Source of the DNA: Streptococcus caballi DSM 19004
Lineage (GTDB): Bacteria > Bacillota > Bacilli > Lactobacillales > Streptococcaceae
DNA: 64,000 bases
NCBI RefSeq assembly: GCF_000379985.1
Contig: NZ_KB904062.1
Coordinates: forward strand, 102,829 to 166,828
Direction of reading: 5' to 3'
Shown here: positions 18,515-28,589 of the stretch, piece after piece
Position numbering within the stretch: position 1 is the stretch's first letter
How the letters are laid out: each line of letters begins with the position of its first letter
The notes under the pieces: generated by a model
Seen by the model: only the letters and a program-made list of their open reading frames with translations
Database searches by the model: none
What the model was told of the DNA's origin: nothing
Program-made: the position numbers and the translations under genes

Positions 18515-19867
18515 TTAATCTAAACCGATTTCTGCACGAACAACATCTACGATTGTGTCAACATAATAATCCACTTCTTCGTGAGTTGGTGCTTCTGCCA
18601 TGACACGTAACAAAGGTTCTGTACCACTTGGACGAACTAGGATACGACCATTGCCTGCCATCTCAGATTCCATTTTTTTAATGATAGCCGCAATAGCTGG
18701 AACTTCCATGGCCTTGTCCTTCATACTATTTTCAACACGGATGTTGACCAATTTTTGTGGGTAGATGGTGACTTCATCTGCTAATTCGGACAACTTCTTG
18801 CCAGTTTCTTTCATGACCTTGGTCAACTGAATAGCTGTCAACTGACCATCACCAGTAGTATTGTAGTCCATGATGATAACGTGACCTGACTGTTCGCCAC
18901 CTAGATTATAACCTGACTTACGCATTTCTTCAACCACGTAGCGATCACCAACAGCAGTGATAGCTTTGTTGATGCCTTCGCGATCAAGTGCCTTATGGAA
19001 ACCAAGATTAGACATAACAGTTGTAACGATAGTATTTTTAGCCAGAAGACCTCTTTCTGACAAGAATTTACCGATGATGTACATTACCTTGTCACCATCA
19101 ACAATTTGCCCGTTTTCATCGACAGCAATGAGACGGTCACTATCGCCATCAAAGGCTAAACCGATAGCCGCACCGACTTCTGTCACCTTGGCTTGTAATT
19201 GCTCTGGGTGAGTTGAACCGATACCGTCATTGATGTTAAGGCCATCTGGTTTTTCACCGATAACAGTAATATCTGCGTTCAGATCTAAGAAAATGTCACG
19301 GGCTGTAGTTGAAGCAGCGCCGTTTGCTGTATCAAGAACAACCTTCAGGCCTTCCAAATCAACGCCTGTTGAGACCAAGAATTTCTCATATTTACGGAGA
19401 CCTTCTGGGTAATCAACCACCGTTCCTAGGCCTTCAGCGGATGGACGTGGTAGAGTATCTTCATCAGCATCCAAAAGTGCCTCGATCTCCAATTCCTGAT
19501 CGTCAGCCAATTTAAAACCATCGCCACCGAAGAACTTGATCCCATTATCAAGAGCAGGATTGTGGCTGGCTGAAATCATAACCCCAGCGCTAGCATTTTC
19601 CGTACGAACAAGGTAAGAAACACCTGGTGTAGCCAAGACGCCTAGTTTATAAACTTCAATCCCTACTGAGAGGAGACCAGCTACCAAAGCTGACTCCAAC
19701 ATTTCACCAGAGATGCGTGTATCACGTGCGACGAAGACACGTGGGCGTCTGTTTTCGTGTTGGCTTAAAACGTAACCACCGAAACGACCAAGTTTAAAGG
19801 CCATCTCCGGCGTTAATTCAACGTTTGCTTCACCACGAACACCGTCAGTACCAAAATATTTTCCCAT
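18515..19867 (-). CDS. glmM: Phosphoglucosamine mutase
   Basis: A 450-residue alpha-D-phosphohexomutase converting glucosamine-6-phosphate to glucosamine-1-phosphate for UDP-GlcNAc and cell-wall synthesis. Starts [15 protein letters not shown]; the phosphoserine loop is [15 protein letters not shown] (Ser about 101); metal-binding loop DGDSDR; sugar-binding GGEQSGHVI; phosphate-binding [12 protein letters not shown]. It closes the cdaA-cdaR-glmM cluster; GlmM is known to bind and restrain the CdaA cyclase in related Firmicutes. Confidence 0.98.
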   Translation of the reverse strand: MGKYFGTDGVRGEANVELTPEMAFKLGRFGGYVLSQHENRRPRVFVARDTRISGEMLESALVAGLLSVGIEVYKLGVLATPGVSYLVRTENASAGVMISASHNPALDNGIKFFGGDGFKLADDQELEIEALLDADEDTLPRPSAEGLGTVVDYPEGLRKYEKFLVSTGVDLEGLKVVLDTANGAASTTARDIFLDLNADITVIGEKPDGLNINDGIGSTHPEQLQAKVTEVGAAIGLAFDGDSDRLIAVDENGQIVDGDKVMYIIGKFLSERGLLAKNTIVTTVMSNLGFHKALDREGINKAITAVGDRYVVEEMRKSGYNLGGEQSGHVIIMDYNTTGDGQLTAIQLTKVMKETGKKLSELADEVTIYPQKLVNIRVENSMKDKAMEVPAIAAIIKKMESEMAGNGRILVRPSGTEPLLRVMAEAPTHEEVDYYVDTIVDVVRAEIGLD

Positions 19868-19927
19868 AATTAGTTATTATCCTTGCGAAAAATCGCAACC
19901 TCCATTCATATTCTTTGTCATTATCTA

Positions 19928-20884
19928 TTATTTTTTCTTAGTTGTCAACCGAACAGACAAGACTGATGGCTCAATGATGACATTATCGGCAGATAGGTTG
20001 ACCGTCTTAACTGTGTCTCTTGTAACATTTGAAATATCTACTTCAGCATTAATCTGGTTAATTTTGTCTAAGGCCTCTTGACTACCCGAGATAGTCACCG
20101 TATCTTGGCTCAATTGGTAGTCAATATCAGACAACTTGTCGTTCATTTTTCCGACTGCTTTGAGAGAGACAGGAACCACCTTGGTTAATTTCTTGACCTT
20201 AACATATAGGGTCGTATGAGCGGGATTAACAACACTGGCAAGCAAGGTTCCATCAGCAGTGACAGCCTGAAGGGGCACCTTACCCTTGTAATCTCCACTC
20301 AAAATTTGGTCATCGGGTAGACTGGCTACAACATGATCAACCTGTGAGATAGTCATCTCGTCACTGGTCACTTCGACTTCCTGAAGACCTGTTGACATAT
20401 TCTTAATTTCATAACCTGTGGCGAGTTGATTCGAATTAACTTTGCCCTCAACTTTAAATTTTTTTGACTTTTTCTTTCCAATTGTTACAGAAATATTATC
20501 AGGCGATACAGTTGCGGTTACTCCTGAAGGCAAATTAGTCACCTTAAGCTTGGCAGTCGTGGTGCCGGGTTGAACATTGGACAAGTCAGCCACCACCTTG
20601 AAACTACGTGTATCGCTGTTGATTTCCGAATCTAATTTAACGCGATTAATAGAAGTCAGATAGACTTCAGCCTCATAAGAATAGCCACTGATGAAATACT
20701 TATCACTATCATACTTAATGTCAATAGGTACATTTTTTAAGGTGTGGGTAAAAGTTTCTGTCGCATTTGAGACTTGCTGACCAGTTTTATTGTAATTGCT
20801 GGCAGTTGCCGTCAGAAATAAAAGCACGGAAAGAAAAATAGATACAAGAACAAGCCAAAACTTACTCCTTAACATTTTGTTCAT
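19928..20884 (-). CDS. cdaR: CdaR, YbbR-domain regulator of c-di-AMP synthesis
   Basis: About 318 residues with one N-terminal membrane segment (about 8-25, FWLVLVSIFLSVLLFLTA) and extracytoplasmic YbbR repeats (for example VPIDIKYDSDKYFISGYSYE, then TVSPDNISVTIGKKK). CdaR modulates the cyclase CdaA at the membrane. The start at 20884 is chosen: its ATG overlaps the cdaA stop (ATGA) and has GGAGG 5 nt upstream; a TTG four codons earlier lies inside that ribosome site. Confidence 0.94.
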   Translation of the reverse strand: MNKMLRSKFWLVLVSIFLSVLLFLTATASNYNKTGQQVSNATETFTHTLKNVPIDIKYDSDKYFISGYSYEAEVYLTSINRVKLDSEINSDTRSFKVVADLSNVQPGTTTAKLKVTNLPSGVTATVSPDNISVTIGKKKSKKFKVEGKVNSNQLATGYEIKNMSTGLQEVEVTSDEMTISQVDHVVASLPDDQILSGDYKGKVPLQAVTADGTLLASVVNPAHTTLYVKVKKLTKVVPVSLKAVGKMNDKLSDIDYQLSQDTVTISGSQEALDKINQINAEVDISNVTRDTVKTVNLSADNVIIEPSVLSVRLTTKKK

Positions 20885-21729
20885 TTTTTCCTCCAATTAA
20901 TTCTCTTATACCAAGGTAGCTTATCAGCTTCTTCATGGATGAACTGGGCACGCAAGATAGCTTCGAAATTTTCCAAAGATAGGTCGTGCAGGAATTCGCC
21001 CTTCTGAGCAATAGAGATGCCACCTGTTTCTTCAGAAATAATAACGGTCAAGGCATCTGAATTTTCAGATAAGCCAATAGCTGCGCGGTGTCGCGTCCCA
21101 AATTCTTTAGAAATGGACGTTGATTCAGACAAGGGCAGATAGGAACAGGCTGAAACGATCTTATTGCCACTGATAATGACGGCACCATCATGCAGAGGCG
21201 TATTAGGAATGAAAATATTGATTAGTAGTTGATTGGAAATATCCGCATGCAGAGGAATTCCTGTCGAAATGTATTCCTGCAGGGTCTGTGTACGCTCAAC
21301 TGAAATGAGGGCGCCAATCTTACGCGGACTCATGTAGGCAGCTGATTTGACTAGGGCATCCACCAATTTTTCCTCATTACTGATCTGAGGCCTTTGGGTG
21401 AAAACTTGGGCTGTTCGACCAAATTTTTCCAAACCTGTCCGAATCTCAGGAGCAAAGATAACCACAGCCGCGATGACGCCGTAGGTGATAACCTGATTCA
21501 TCAGGTAGGTAATGGTGGTAAAACCAATGAACTCAGCTATAAAACGCATTAAAATAAATAAAATGACACCTTGCACCAAGGACATGATTTTGGTACCAGC
21601 TAAGGCTTTTATTAAACGGTAAATAAACCAGGCAACAATTAAAATATCTAGCACATGAATCAACAATGTCCAAGGATTTTGGAAGAGTGATTCCCAGTAT
21701 TTTGCATCAATAGCCATTAAATTTCTCAT
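20881..21729 (-). CDS. cdaA: Diadenylate cyclase CdaA
   Basis: A 282-residue membrane enzyme that makes c-di-AMP from two ATP. Three N-terminal hydrophobic segments (about 25-95) precede the DAC domain, which holds the two family motifs, DGAVII (in TPLHDGAVII) and RHRAAIG (in FGTRHRAAIGLSE). c-di-AMP controls potassium and osmolyte uptake and wall stress; an osmoprotectant transporter is found elsewhere in this window. First gene of the operon, divergent from murT. Confidence 0.97.
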   Translation of the reverse strand: MRNLMAIDAKYWESLFQNPWTLLIHVLDILIVAWFIYRLIKALAGTKIMSLVQGVILFILMRFIAEFIGFTTITYLMNQVITYGVIAAVVIFAPEIRTGLEKFGRTAQVFTQRPQISNEEKLVDALVKSAAYMSPRKIGALISVERTQTLQEYISTGIPLHADISNQLLINIFIPNTPLHDGAVIISGNKIVSACSYLPLSESTSISKEFGTRHRAAIGLSENSDALTVIISEETGGISIAQKGEFLHDLSLENFEAILRAQFIHEEADKLPWYKRINWRKK

Positions 21730-21828
21730 ACAATATCGCTTCTCTCATCTTTTACTAAAAAATATTATATCACTTTTCAAAGAGTTTTTCTTTGTCAAGA
21801 AACCGATTTTTTATGATAAAATAAGAGC

Positions 21829-23172
21829 ATGAAGATTAAGACTTTTATGGGGCTTGCGGCTGGCAAGTCTGCACATTTTATTTTAAGCAAGATGGGGCGT
21901 GGCTCTACTTATCCAGGCAGTCTTGCTCTCAAATTTGACAAGGACATTCTAGACACAATTGCTAAAGACTATGAAATTGTTGTGGTGACAGGGACTAATG
22001 GGAAGACCTTGACGACTGCACTGACGGTTGGGATTCTCAAGGAAGCTTTTGGAGAGGTCGTGACTAACCCCAGCGGTGCCAACATGATTACAGGAATTGT
22101 GTCTACTTTTTTGACTGCTAAAAAGGCTAAATCAGGCAAGAAAATTGCAGTACTGGAAATTGACGAGGCCAGTTTGCCAAAGATCACCAAGTATATCACA
22201 CCAAGTCTCTTCGTCTTCACCAATATTTTCCGTGACCAGATGGATCGCTATGGTGAAATTTACACCACCTACCAGATGATTTTGGACGGCGCAGCCAACG
22301 CTCCCAAGGCCACTATTTTGGCTAATGGTGACAGCCCGCTCTTCAATTCTAAAGAGGTTGTTAATCCTGTCAAATACTACGGTTTTGATACAGAGAAGAG
22401 TCAGCCTAAGTTGGCACATTACAATACCGAAGGTATCCTCTGCCCTAACTGCCATGGTATTCTCAAATACAAGCTCAACACCTATGCTAACCTAGGTGAC
22501 TACATTTGTGAGAACTGCGGCTTCCACCGTCCTCAACTGGATTATGCCTTGACTGAGCTGACCAAGATTACCAATACCACGTCTGAGTTTGTCATTGATG
22601 GGCAGAGCTATAAAATCAATGTAGGCGGTCTCTACAATATCTACAACGCTCTAGCTGCTGTCTCCGTTGCTGAATTTTTCGGCGTTGAGCCAGCACAAAT
22701 CAAGGCTGGATTTGACAAGTCACGCGCTGTCTTTGGCCGCCAAGAAAGCTTTAAGATTGGTGACAAATCTTGTACACTAGTGCTCATCAAAAATCCGGTC
22801 GGTGCTAGTCAGGCCTTGGAAATGATTAAGCTGGCACCTTACCCATTTAGCCTGTCGGTCCTGCTCAATGCCAACTATGCTGACGGGATTGATACCAGCT
22901 GGATTTGGGATGCTAACTTTGAAGCGATCAATGACATGAACATCACTGAAATCAATGCAGGTGGCGTTCGCCACTCTGAAATCGCCCGTCGCTTGCGTGT
23001 GACTGGCTACCCAGAGCATAAGATTCATCAAGCTGAAAAGCTAGAAGACATTATGAATTTGATTGAAAAGCAAAAGACCGATCATGCCTACATCTTAGCC
23101 ACCTATACAGCCATGCTAGAATTCCGTGAGATTTTAGCCAGCAAGCACGCTGTCGGAAAGGAGATGAACTAA
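21829..23172 (+). CDS. murT: Lipid II isoglutaminyl synthase, MurT subunit
   Basis: A 447-residue Mur-ligase-like protein. ATP site [11 protein letters not shown] near residue 55; a Cys4 zinc ribbon (CPNCHG ... CENCGF, about 204-226) typical of MurT; and the DUF1727 C-terminal part. With GatD it amidates the D-Glu of lipid II stem peptides, which is needed for cross-linking. Its stop codon overlaps the gatD start. Confidence 0.97.
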   Translation: MKIKTFMGLAAGKSAHFILSKMGRGSTYPGSLALKFDKDILDTIAKDYEIVVVTGTNGKTLTTALTVGILKEAFGEVVTNPSGANMITGIVSTFLTAKKAKSGKKIAVLEIDEASLPKITKYITPSLFVFTNIFRDQMDRYGEIYTTYQMILDGAANAPKATILANGDSPLFNSKEVVNPVKYYGFDTEKSQPKLAHYNTEGILCPNCHGILKYKLNTYANLGDYICENCGFHRPQLDYALTELTKITNTTSEFVIDGQSYKINVGGLYNIYNALAAVSVAEFFGVEPAQIKAGFDKSRAVFGRQESFKIGDKSCTLVLIKNPVGASQALEMIKLAPYPFSLSVLLNANYADGIDTSWIWDANFEAINDMNITEINAGGVRHSEIARRLRVTGYPEHKIHQAEKLEDIMNLIEKQKTDHAYILATYTAMLEFREILASKHAVGKEMN

Positions 23173-23960
23173 TGACCTACACTTCTTTGCAATCTCCTGC
23201 TAACAAGGATTACATCTACGAGCTCAACATGGCCCACCTCTACGGAAATCTTATGAACACTTACGGTGACAATGGTAATGTCCTCATGATGAAGTACGTG
23301 GCAGAAAAGCTAGGCGCCAAAATGACCGTTGATATTGTTTCCATGGGAGATGATTTTGATCCTGACCACTACAATCTAGTCTTCTTTGGCGGCGGACAGG
23401 ATTACGAACAATCCATCGTTGCCCAGGACTTGCCTGCTAAACGCTCTGCCATTGCCCGATATATCGAAAATAATGGGGTGCTGCTAGCCATTTGCGGTGG
23501 CTTCCAACTGCTAGGGCAATACTATGTGCAGGCCAACGGAGTCAAGGTTGATGGCATCGGCGTCATGGGACACTACACGCTAAATCAGGAAAACAACCGC
23601 TATATAGGTGATATTAAAATTCACAACGATGAATTTGATGAAACCTACTATGGCTTTGAAAATCACCAAGGTCGCACCTTCCTCTCAAGCGACGAGAAAC
23701 CGCTGGGTGTCTGCGTTTACGGCAACGGCAACAATAAGGAAGATGGCACCGAGGGTGTTCACTACAAAAACGTCTTTGGCTCCTACTTCCACGGGCCAAT
23801 CCTCTCCCGCAATGCCAACCTAGCCTACCGCTTGGTAACCACTGCTTTGCGCAATAAATACGGTCAAGACATCAGCCTGCCAAGCTACCAAGACATCCTC
23901 TCTCAGGAAATTCCTGAAGAATACGGTGATGTTAAGAGCAAGGCCGAGTTTGAGAAATAG
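23172..23960 (+). CDS. gatD: Lipid II isoglutaminyl synthase, glutaminase subunit GatD
   Basis: A 262-residue class I (CobB/CobQ-like) glutamine amidotransferase. Nucleophile Cys in [15 protein letters not shown] and catalytic His in [12 protein letters not shown]. It releases ammonia from glutamine for MurT. One-base overlap with murT shows coupling. Confidence 0.97.
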   Translation: MTYTSLQSPANKDYIYELNMAHLYGNLMNTYGDNGNVLMMKYVAEKLGAKMTVDIVSMGDDFDPDHYNLVFFGGGQDYEQSIVAQDLPAKRSAIARYIENNGVLLAICGGFQLLGQYYVQANGVKVDGIGVMGHYTLNQENNRYIGDIKIHNDEFDETYYGFENHQGRTFLSSDEKPLGVCVYGNGNNKEDGTEGVHYKNVFGSYFHGPILSRNANLAYRLVTTALRNKYGQDISLPSYQDILSQEIPEEYGDVKSKAEFEK

Positions 23961-23968
23961 AGAAATAC

Positions 23969-24005
23969 AAAAAAGCGAAGAGATTTAATCAATCTTTTCG
24001 CTTTT
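23969..24005. terminator. Bidirectional terminator between gatD and ecsC-like gene
   Basis: AAAAAAGCGAAGAGATT (from 23969) pairs with AATCTTTTCGCTTTT (to 24005) and serves both converging genes. Confidence 0.85.
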
Positions 24006-24009
24006 ATAC

Positions 24010-24828
24010 TTATTTAGAGCTAGTTTCTTCAAAGTCTGCGTCAATAACATTATCTCTAACTGCTACAAAATTAGGATTTAATTCTAAATCAGGATCCGCT
24101 TGAAGACTGCCTTCATTGACCTGAACCAACGTATCTGCCAGTTTGCCTCCCATGGGTCTAAAGGTCACATAAGTTAGTCCTCCTGAAATCACGCCACCAA
24201 TCAGAGGAACAGACTTCGTAATTGTCTTTTCAACCGTTTTTTTAGTGACCTTAGCTCCCATTGCTGAGCCAACCTTTTTCATCAAAGGATACCAAGTCGT
24301 TTTAGTCAAAGCTTTAGCGGCAACTCGCTTCCCAATCGTCACACCCGCTTTCTTGGAAACATTGGTCAATAGTGCTGCCGATCCTGCGGCACCAAACATA
24401 ACTCCCAAATAGGCAATAATTCTGACTTTTGCTTCTTCTGATAAGTCATTACTATCTCCGTTAAACAAGTCATCCTCACCAAAAAGGTAAGCAATTTGTT
24501 GAGCCATGTTCAAAGCAAATCCGAAATACTGTACGACATCAGCTCCACCAGCAGCAACTGCAATTAAAGGATTCCCAGGTAATCCTGCTGCAAATGAAAT
24601 AGCTGATGTTTTTGTCGTCATTTCTTTGATAATCTGGTCAGCAATCTTTCGTAGGCTAGCGCTGGTGTAAACCGACTGCGGTCCATTTTCCAAAATATAG
24701 TCAAGATGCTCATCGTCTTTAAAACGAGATTTCAAAAAGTCATCTCGTTTAGTCTTTACTAATGGAAGTTGACTAGCTGCATTCAAGGTTTGCAGCAAAA
24801 CCTCATAATTCTTCTCTTGTGCCATCAT
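24010..24828 (-). CDS. EcsC-family protein
   Basis: A 272-residue protein with alternating hydrophobic helices and glycine-alanine-rich stretches: AISFAAGLPGNPLIAVAAGG, IIAYLGVMFGAAGSAALLT and KSVPLIGGVISGGLTYVTFR. These are typical of the EcsC family, membrane-associated proteins named after the third gene of the B. subtilis ecs operon. No catalytic motif was seen and the function is unknown. It is monocistronic, between terminators, with a palindrome at the transcript start. Confidence 0.75.
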   Translation of the reverse strand: MMAQEKNYEVLLQTLNAASQLPLVKTKRDDFLKSRFKDDEHLDYILENGPQSVYTSASLRKIADQIIKEMTTKTSAISFAAGLPGNPLIAVAAGGADVVQYFGFALNMAQQIAYLFGEDDLFNGDSNDLSEEAKVRIIAYLGVMFGAAGSAALLTNVSKKAGVTIGKRVAAKALTKTTWYPLMKKVGSAMGAKVTKKTVEKTITKSVPLIGGVISGGLTYVTFRPMGGKLADTLVQVNEGSLQADPDLELNPNFVAVRDNVIDADFEETSSK

Positions 24829-24851
24829 TTTTCTCCTAGGCTAATGGTATT

Positions 24852-24892
24852 AGGTATTGCTTGTTAAAGCAATACCTGTTGTACTTAGTATA
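24852..24892 (-). promoter_or_regulatory. Promoter and perfect palindrome of the ecsC-like gene
   Basis: Minus strand -10 TATACT at 24887-24892. AGGTATTGCTT (24852-24862) and AAGCAATACCT (24867-24877) form a perfect 11-bp inverted repeat with a 4-nt loop that covers the predicted transcription start region. It lacks a T run, so it looks like an operator or a protective 5' hairpin. Confidence 0.5.
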
Positions 24893-25155
24893 ACAATCTT
24901 CCTGAAAGAATTTGCCCAATGAATCTAACGATAAGCAGGCACTTTATCCTACTCTTATTGACAAATTGCCATAAGTCTCCAGAAATGCTGCAAACTCTAA
25001 AGAACTGGAAACTAGATTTCAATATTTGTTGATAGGGATTGAAAAAAAGTGAGGCAAGCATTGCCCGATTGACGGTGGCTCGTCAAACCCTTTGACAGTC
25101 TTGTTTTGCTCATAAACTAAAAAATGAAGTTGGTTGTGCTTTCCAACTTCATTTT
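24893..25155. terminator. Gene-free stretch with terminator of lplA
   Basis: 24893-25118 holds nothing I can identify. At 25119-25155, AAAATGAAGTTGG faces TCCAACTTCATTTTT, a strong hairpin with T tracts on both strands that ends lplA. Confidence 0.85.
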
Positions 25156-25161
25156 TATTAT

Positions 25162-26151
25162 TTAGGCAACAATTGCCTTGGCAACTTCTTCTACTGTCAT
25201 GCGTGAGAAATACTGGCTAATATCAATAGTTTGGAGTTTGGATAGGATGTCGCTATGTTCGTAGCGGCTGCCGATAAGGAGCTTTTCAATGTCTTCTACG
25301 CCGCGGACACCGAAAAAGTCTCCGTAAATCTTGATAGAGGTGATAATAGAGTTTTCGACATTGACAAAGGTGCTGATTTTACCTGCTGGATAGCGAACAT
25401 CACGGCGGATGGTGTATTCTGGTGACTTGCCGTAAGTCCAGTCCCATGTGCCAAATTGCTGGTCAGCTGATGCTTGAATTTTAGCCAGCTCCTCGTCTGA
25501 TAGCACATACTCAGTCATGTCGGGATAGGTTTCTTTCATTTTTTCCAAAATCATGTCTGAAAATTCCTGTACGGTGATTTTTTCTGGTAATTGGTCTAGG
25601 ATATTTGTCACGCGGGCACGAACTGATTTGACCCCTTTAGACTCAATCTTGTCCTTGCTAACTTTAAGAGTATTCCCCAAAACGGTCATGTCCACATCAA
25701 AGAGCAGGCAGCCGTGATGCATCATACGCCCCTTATAATAAGCCTGCGCATTGCCACAGAATTTCTTGCCATCAATTTCAAGGTCATTACGGCCAGTGAA
25801 CTCTGCCTTGACACCAAGGTCCGCAAGAGTGGCGATTACAGGTTGGGAGAAGGTCTTGAAGTCAAAGGCTCCTTCATCCGATTTATTGGAAATAATAGTG
25901 TAGTTGAGGTTGTTGAGGTCGTGGTAAACAGCGCCACCTCCTGACAGACGGCGCACGACGTGGATGCCATGAGCATCGGTGTACTCCTTGTTAATCTCCT
26001 CAATAGTATTTTGGTGCTTGCCGATGATGATAGCAGGCTCATTAATCCAGAGAATGAAAAGCTCATCCTCGTCCATGAGTTCGCGGAAAGCATAGGCTTC
26101 CAGAGCGATATTGTAGGCTGGATTGTGGGAAGTGTTGACAATATATTTCAT
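25162..26151 (-). CDS. lplA: Lipoate-protein ligase A
   Basis: A 329-residue ATP-dependent ligase that attaches free lipoate to lipoyl domains. Recognised by RRLSGGGAVYHDLNNLNYT (the RRxxGGGxVxHD motif), FTGRNDLEIDGKKFCGNAQ with the catalytic lysine, and the HHGCLLFDVDM segment; the C-terminal accessory domain is complete. Likely clients are the lipoyl domains of the E2 and E3 subunits encoded at 29491-32670. Monocistronic. Confidence 0.95.
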   Translation of the reverse strand: MKYIVNTSHNPAYNIALEAYAFRELMDEDELFILWINEPAIIIGKHQNTIEEINKEYTDAHGIHVVRRLSGGGAVYHDLNNLNYTIISNKSDEGAFDFKTFSQPVIATLADLGVKAEFTGRNDLEIDGKKFCGNAQAYYKGRMMHHGCLLFDVDMTVLGNTLKVSKDKIESKGVKSVRARVTNILDQLPEKITVQEFSDMILEKMKETYPDMTEYVLSDEELAKIQASADQQFGTWDWTYGKSPEYTIRRDVRYPAGKISTFVNVENSIITSIKIYGDFFGVRGVEDIEKLLIGSRYEHSDILSKLQTIDISQYFSRMTVEEVAKAIVA

Positions 26152-26223
26152 AATGATGACTCCTTTGAGGCATGGGTAGAAACCCCACTGATTAATAAAA
26201 GCTTGATGAAAGAGCTTTTTTTC

Positions 26224-26266
26224 ATTGTAGCAAAAAGAGGCGAAATTCCAAAGGATTTTGCCTCTT
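26224..26266 (-). promoter_or_regulatory. lplA promoter overlapping a terminator hairpin
   Basis: Minus strand -35 TTGGAA (26246-26251), 16-nt spacer, -10 TACAAT (26224-26229). The same DNA forms a hairpin, AAGAGGC (26266-26260) with GCCTCTT (26241-26235), followed by TTTTT. The upstream neighbour's transcript would end where lplA's begins. Confidence 0.55.
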
Positions 26267-26555
26267 GGATATGTTTTTGATAACTCTACTGTCTAATCTT
26301 TCTTTAATCGGGCGAGATATCTACTTACTTTTCAAATAATCTGAACTTTTCAGCAATGCTAACAGATACTCGAAAAAATGCCAAAAACTAGGTAATTCCT
26401 CAATTGCCTTCCTACAAAATATAAAAAAGCAGCTGCCCCACAACTGGGCATTTGCATTTTTGTAGTAGGTGGCAAAGGCCTGGGGAGATTAAACTGTTTT
26501 AATTTCTGATGAAATCAAAACAGTGAGTTAAGACTAAGCTAACTTACTCCTCGTT
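26267..26555 (-). terminator. Intergenic stretch with terminator of the CAP-domain gene
   Basis: The inverted repeat AACTGTTTTAATTTC (26492-26506) and GAAATCAAAACAGT (26511-26524) lies about 30 nt after the stop codon. The T run is weak. A second, imperfect stem with T tracts lies near 26424-26460 (GCCCCACAACTGGGC). No gene is seen. Confidence 0.55.
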
Positions 26556-28469
26556 TTATTGATACCAAGCGATACCCTCATAGCGCCAGCCCATGTCTTG
26601 CAGGTCTTGGAGCTCGGTTAGGGAGTCTGTGTAGTAATGTTGCCCCAAAGTAGGGTGATAGAGACGGTAAACTGGCAAACCATTGCTTGGAGCATACCAA
26701 GCAATGCCGCCATCTTGCCAACCTAACTCCAGAAGGTATGCTCGCTCTTTCCAATCGCAGGTGTAGAAAGCCTTGTGAGTAAGGGGATGATAGAGAACAT
26801 AGACTGGGAGCAGATTTAAGCTGAGCTGGATGTCATCTGTCAGCTGGGTTAGATGGTCGCTAGTCCTATTAACTGGACTATAGAAAAAGTTTGAAAAAGA
26901 GCTGTACTCTCTAGGGCGGTAGCTAGCAGACATCAGCTTGCGGTTTATTGAATTTTCATTCACCTGTAGCTGAGTCAGCTGTTTGGCCAAAACTTGGACT
27001 TGCGGCGGTAGCTGAACGAGAACTGACTGGGACAGGATAAAATTGGCAACTTTAGCAAATAACGTGGCCTGCCCTGCCTTTTTTCCAAGATACCCCCCTT
27101 TGGAGTCAATGCTAAGAATGCTGGTATCGGAGCTGGACCAATCAATGTGGCTAAGTTTGGCGGGGAGAGTTCCAGTCTGAAAACCAGTAACCAATAGATC
27201 GGCGGTCAGCTGGGCTTGACCAGCCTCTTTGACCTTTAGCAGGGGTGAGGTCAGGCTAAGTTTCAGATTGGTCAGACCATTTTCAGACACTTGCAGTTCT
27301 TGCTGGAAGCGACCTGAGAGTTGGCTCTGCTTCTCGGTTAGGAGCTCTTGGTCGGAAAATTGCTGCGCTGTAGTGGTGAAAAAGTAGCCAGAGTTGGCGT
27401 AAAAAGTTGCGATACCCACATAGCGGTAGTTAGGGTCAATCATAGCCATGTAGTGACCAATTTGCTTGGTCTCCACTCCTGTCTTGAGGTAGTTGAGGTA
27501 GTCAGGTTTTTCTTCGTAGAATTGCTCGGTGGCACGGACAGTACTGTCAAAACCGCGACGGAAATTCCAAGCCAGATTTTCTCCTGCTGCGCTAAAACCA
27601 TCCTCAGTGCTGTTAGAAAAAGTGTAAAATTCATTTGGTCTGGTATGGGATTGCTTGACGGTGGCTTCTGCTGCTCTAGTCTGAGCAAGTTTTTCTAGCT
27701 CGAAGGACCATTTGAGGGGGACATATTCTGCCACTAGGCCCTCGTCAAATGCTTCCTTACGGATGGCATTGAGCCTGTTCAGTAAAACCTGACTATTTAT
27801 GGCCAAGTATGTCCCATCAAGGCTGGCAAATGTTGTCGCAGCAGCATCAACATTGCCCTGTGCTGGACGAAACGGCGGAGTTTGACTGGCTAGATTCTCA
27901 ATGTCAGCTGGTTGAGTTTGATTTACACTAACCTGATTGCTCCCAGCTTGACTAAGGACAGATTGCTGATAATCTGTATTTAAATCAAGGGATGTCGCTG
28001 AATGACTAGATACCGTCTGCGTCTGATCAGGCTGGCCGCTGCTTGCTACTGCTGGACTAGCAACTTGTGCGTTTTGCGCAGGACTTGTAGGATTTGACTG
28101 CTTTGATGAAGCGGATTGACCCATTGTTTGTCCTGCCAAGCTGGCGGGCTGACTTCCTAAAGCAGATGAGATAACAGGTTGAGCTGCTGAGCCATGTACA
28201 GGGCTTGGCTCACAATTTGTCATAGGGTCAGTAGGAAGCAAAGTGTCTGGACTGACTACTGTGCTTGGGGTTGATAGGTCTTGACTATCTGAATTTGAGA
28301 CAAATGTTGCCTGACTAGACTGAGACTGGAGAGTTGTCGCTGATTGAGGGTTGCTGACAACATTAGCATCCGCCTGCACTGCGTCAGCAATCCAAAGCAG
28401 AGACAGCAGGCAGACTGACACCAAACCGATTTTTACTTTCCGAAGGGAAAAACGTTCAATTCTTTTCAT
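26556..28469 (-). CDS. Secreted CAP-domain surface protein
   Basis: A 637-residue exported protein. Signal peptide 1-33 (basic start, hydrophobic core, cut near ADAVQADA). A long Ser/Gln/Pro-rich linker (about 34-215) lacks structure. A CAP (SCP/PR-1) domain spans about 225-370, with LLNRLNAIRKEAF, HTRPNEFYTF, GENLAW and YRYVGIATFY. An Ig-like (BIG2-type) region follows (about 400-490, SSSDTSILSIDSKGGYLGKKAG). The end has two repeats of the type VYRLYHPTLGQHYYT ... LGW ... GIAWY. No LPXTG anchor, so it is probably released or bound to the wall by its repeats. CAP proteins often bind lipids or sterols or act as proteases; the role here is unknown. Confidence 0.85.
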   Translation of the reverse strand: MKRIERFSLRKVKIGLVSVCLLSLLWIADAVQADANVVSNPQSATTLQSQSSQATFVSNSDSQDLSTPSTVVSPDTLLPTDPMTNCEPSPVHGSAAQPVISSALGSQPASLAGQTMGQSASSKQSNPTSPAQNAQVASPAVASSGQPDQTQTVSSHSATSLDLNTDYQQSVLSQAGSNQVSVNQTQPADIENLASQTPPFRPAQGNVDAAATTFASLDGTYLAINSQVLLNRLNAIRKEAFDEGLVAEYVPLKWSFELEKLAQTRAAEATVKQSHTRPNEFYTFSNSTEDGFSAAGENLAWNFRRGFDSTVRATEQFYEEKPDYLNYLKTGVETKQIGHYMAMIDPNYRYVGIATFYANSGYFFTTTAQQFSDQELLTEKQSQLSGRFQQELQVSENGLTNLKLSLTSPLLKVKEAGQAQLTADLLVTGFQTGTLPAKLSHIDWSSSDTSILSIDSKGGYLGKKAGQATLFAKVANFILSQSVLVQLPPQVQVLAKQLTQLQVNENSINRKLMSASYRPREYSSFSNFFYSPVNRTSDHLTQLTDDIQLSLNLLPVYVLYHPLTHKAFYTCDWKERAYLLELGWQDGGIAWYAPSNGLPVYRLYHPTLGQHYYTDSLTELQDLQDMGWRYEGIAWYQ

Positions 28470-28540
28470 AGACTTTCCTAGTGACTGTATTTTCTAACTT
28501 TATTAAACCATGTTTTAGGGAAAATCGCAAACACTGATTC

Positions 28541-28571
28541 AAAAAGGAAAAGAGAGCCAAAGTTCTCTTTG
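28541..28571 (-). terminator. Terminator after the decayed surface gene
   Basis: AAAGAGA (28549-28555) and TCTCTTT (28564-28570) pair; on the minus strand the hairpin is followed by TCCTTTTT. The signal survives although the gene is broken. Confidence 0.6.
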
Positions 28572-28589
28572 AAATTATTTGACAGCATA

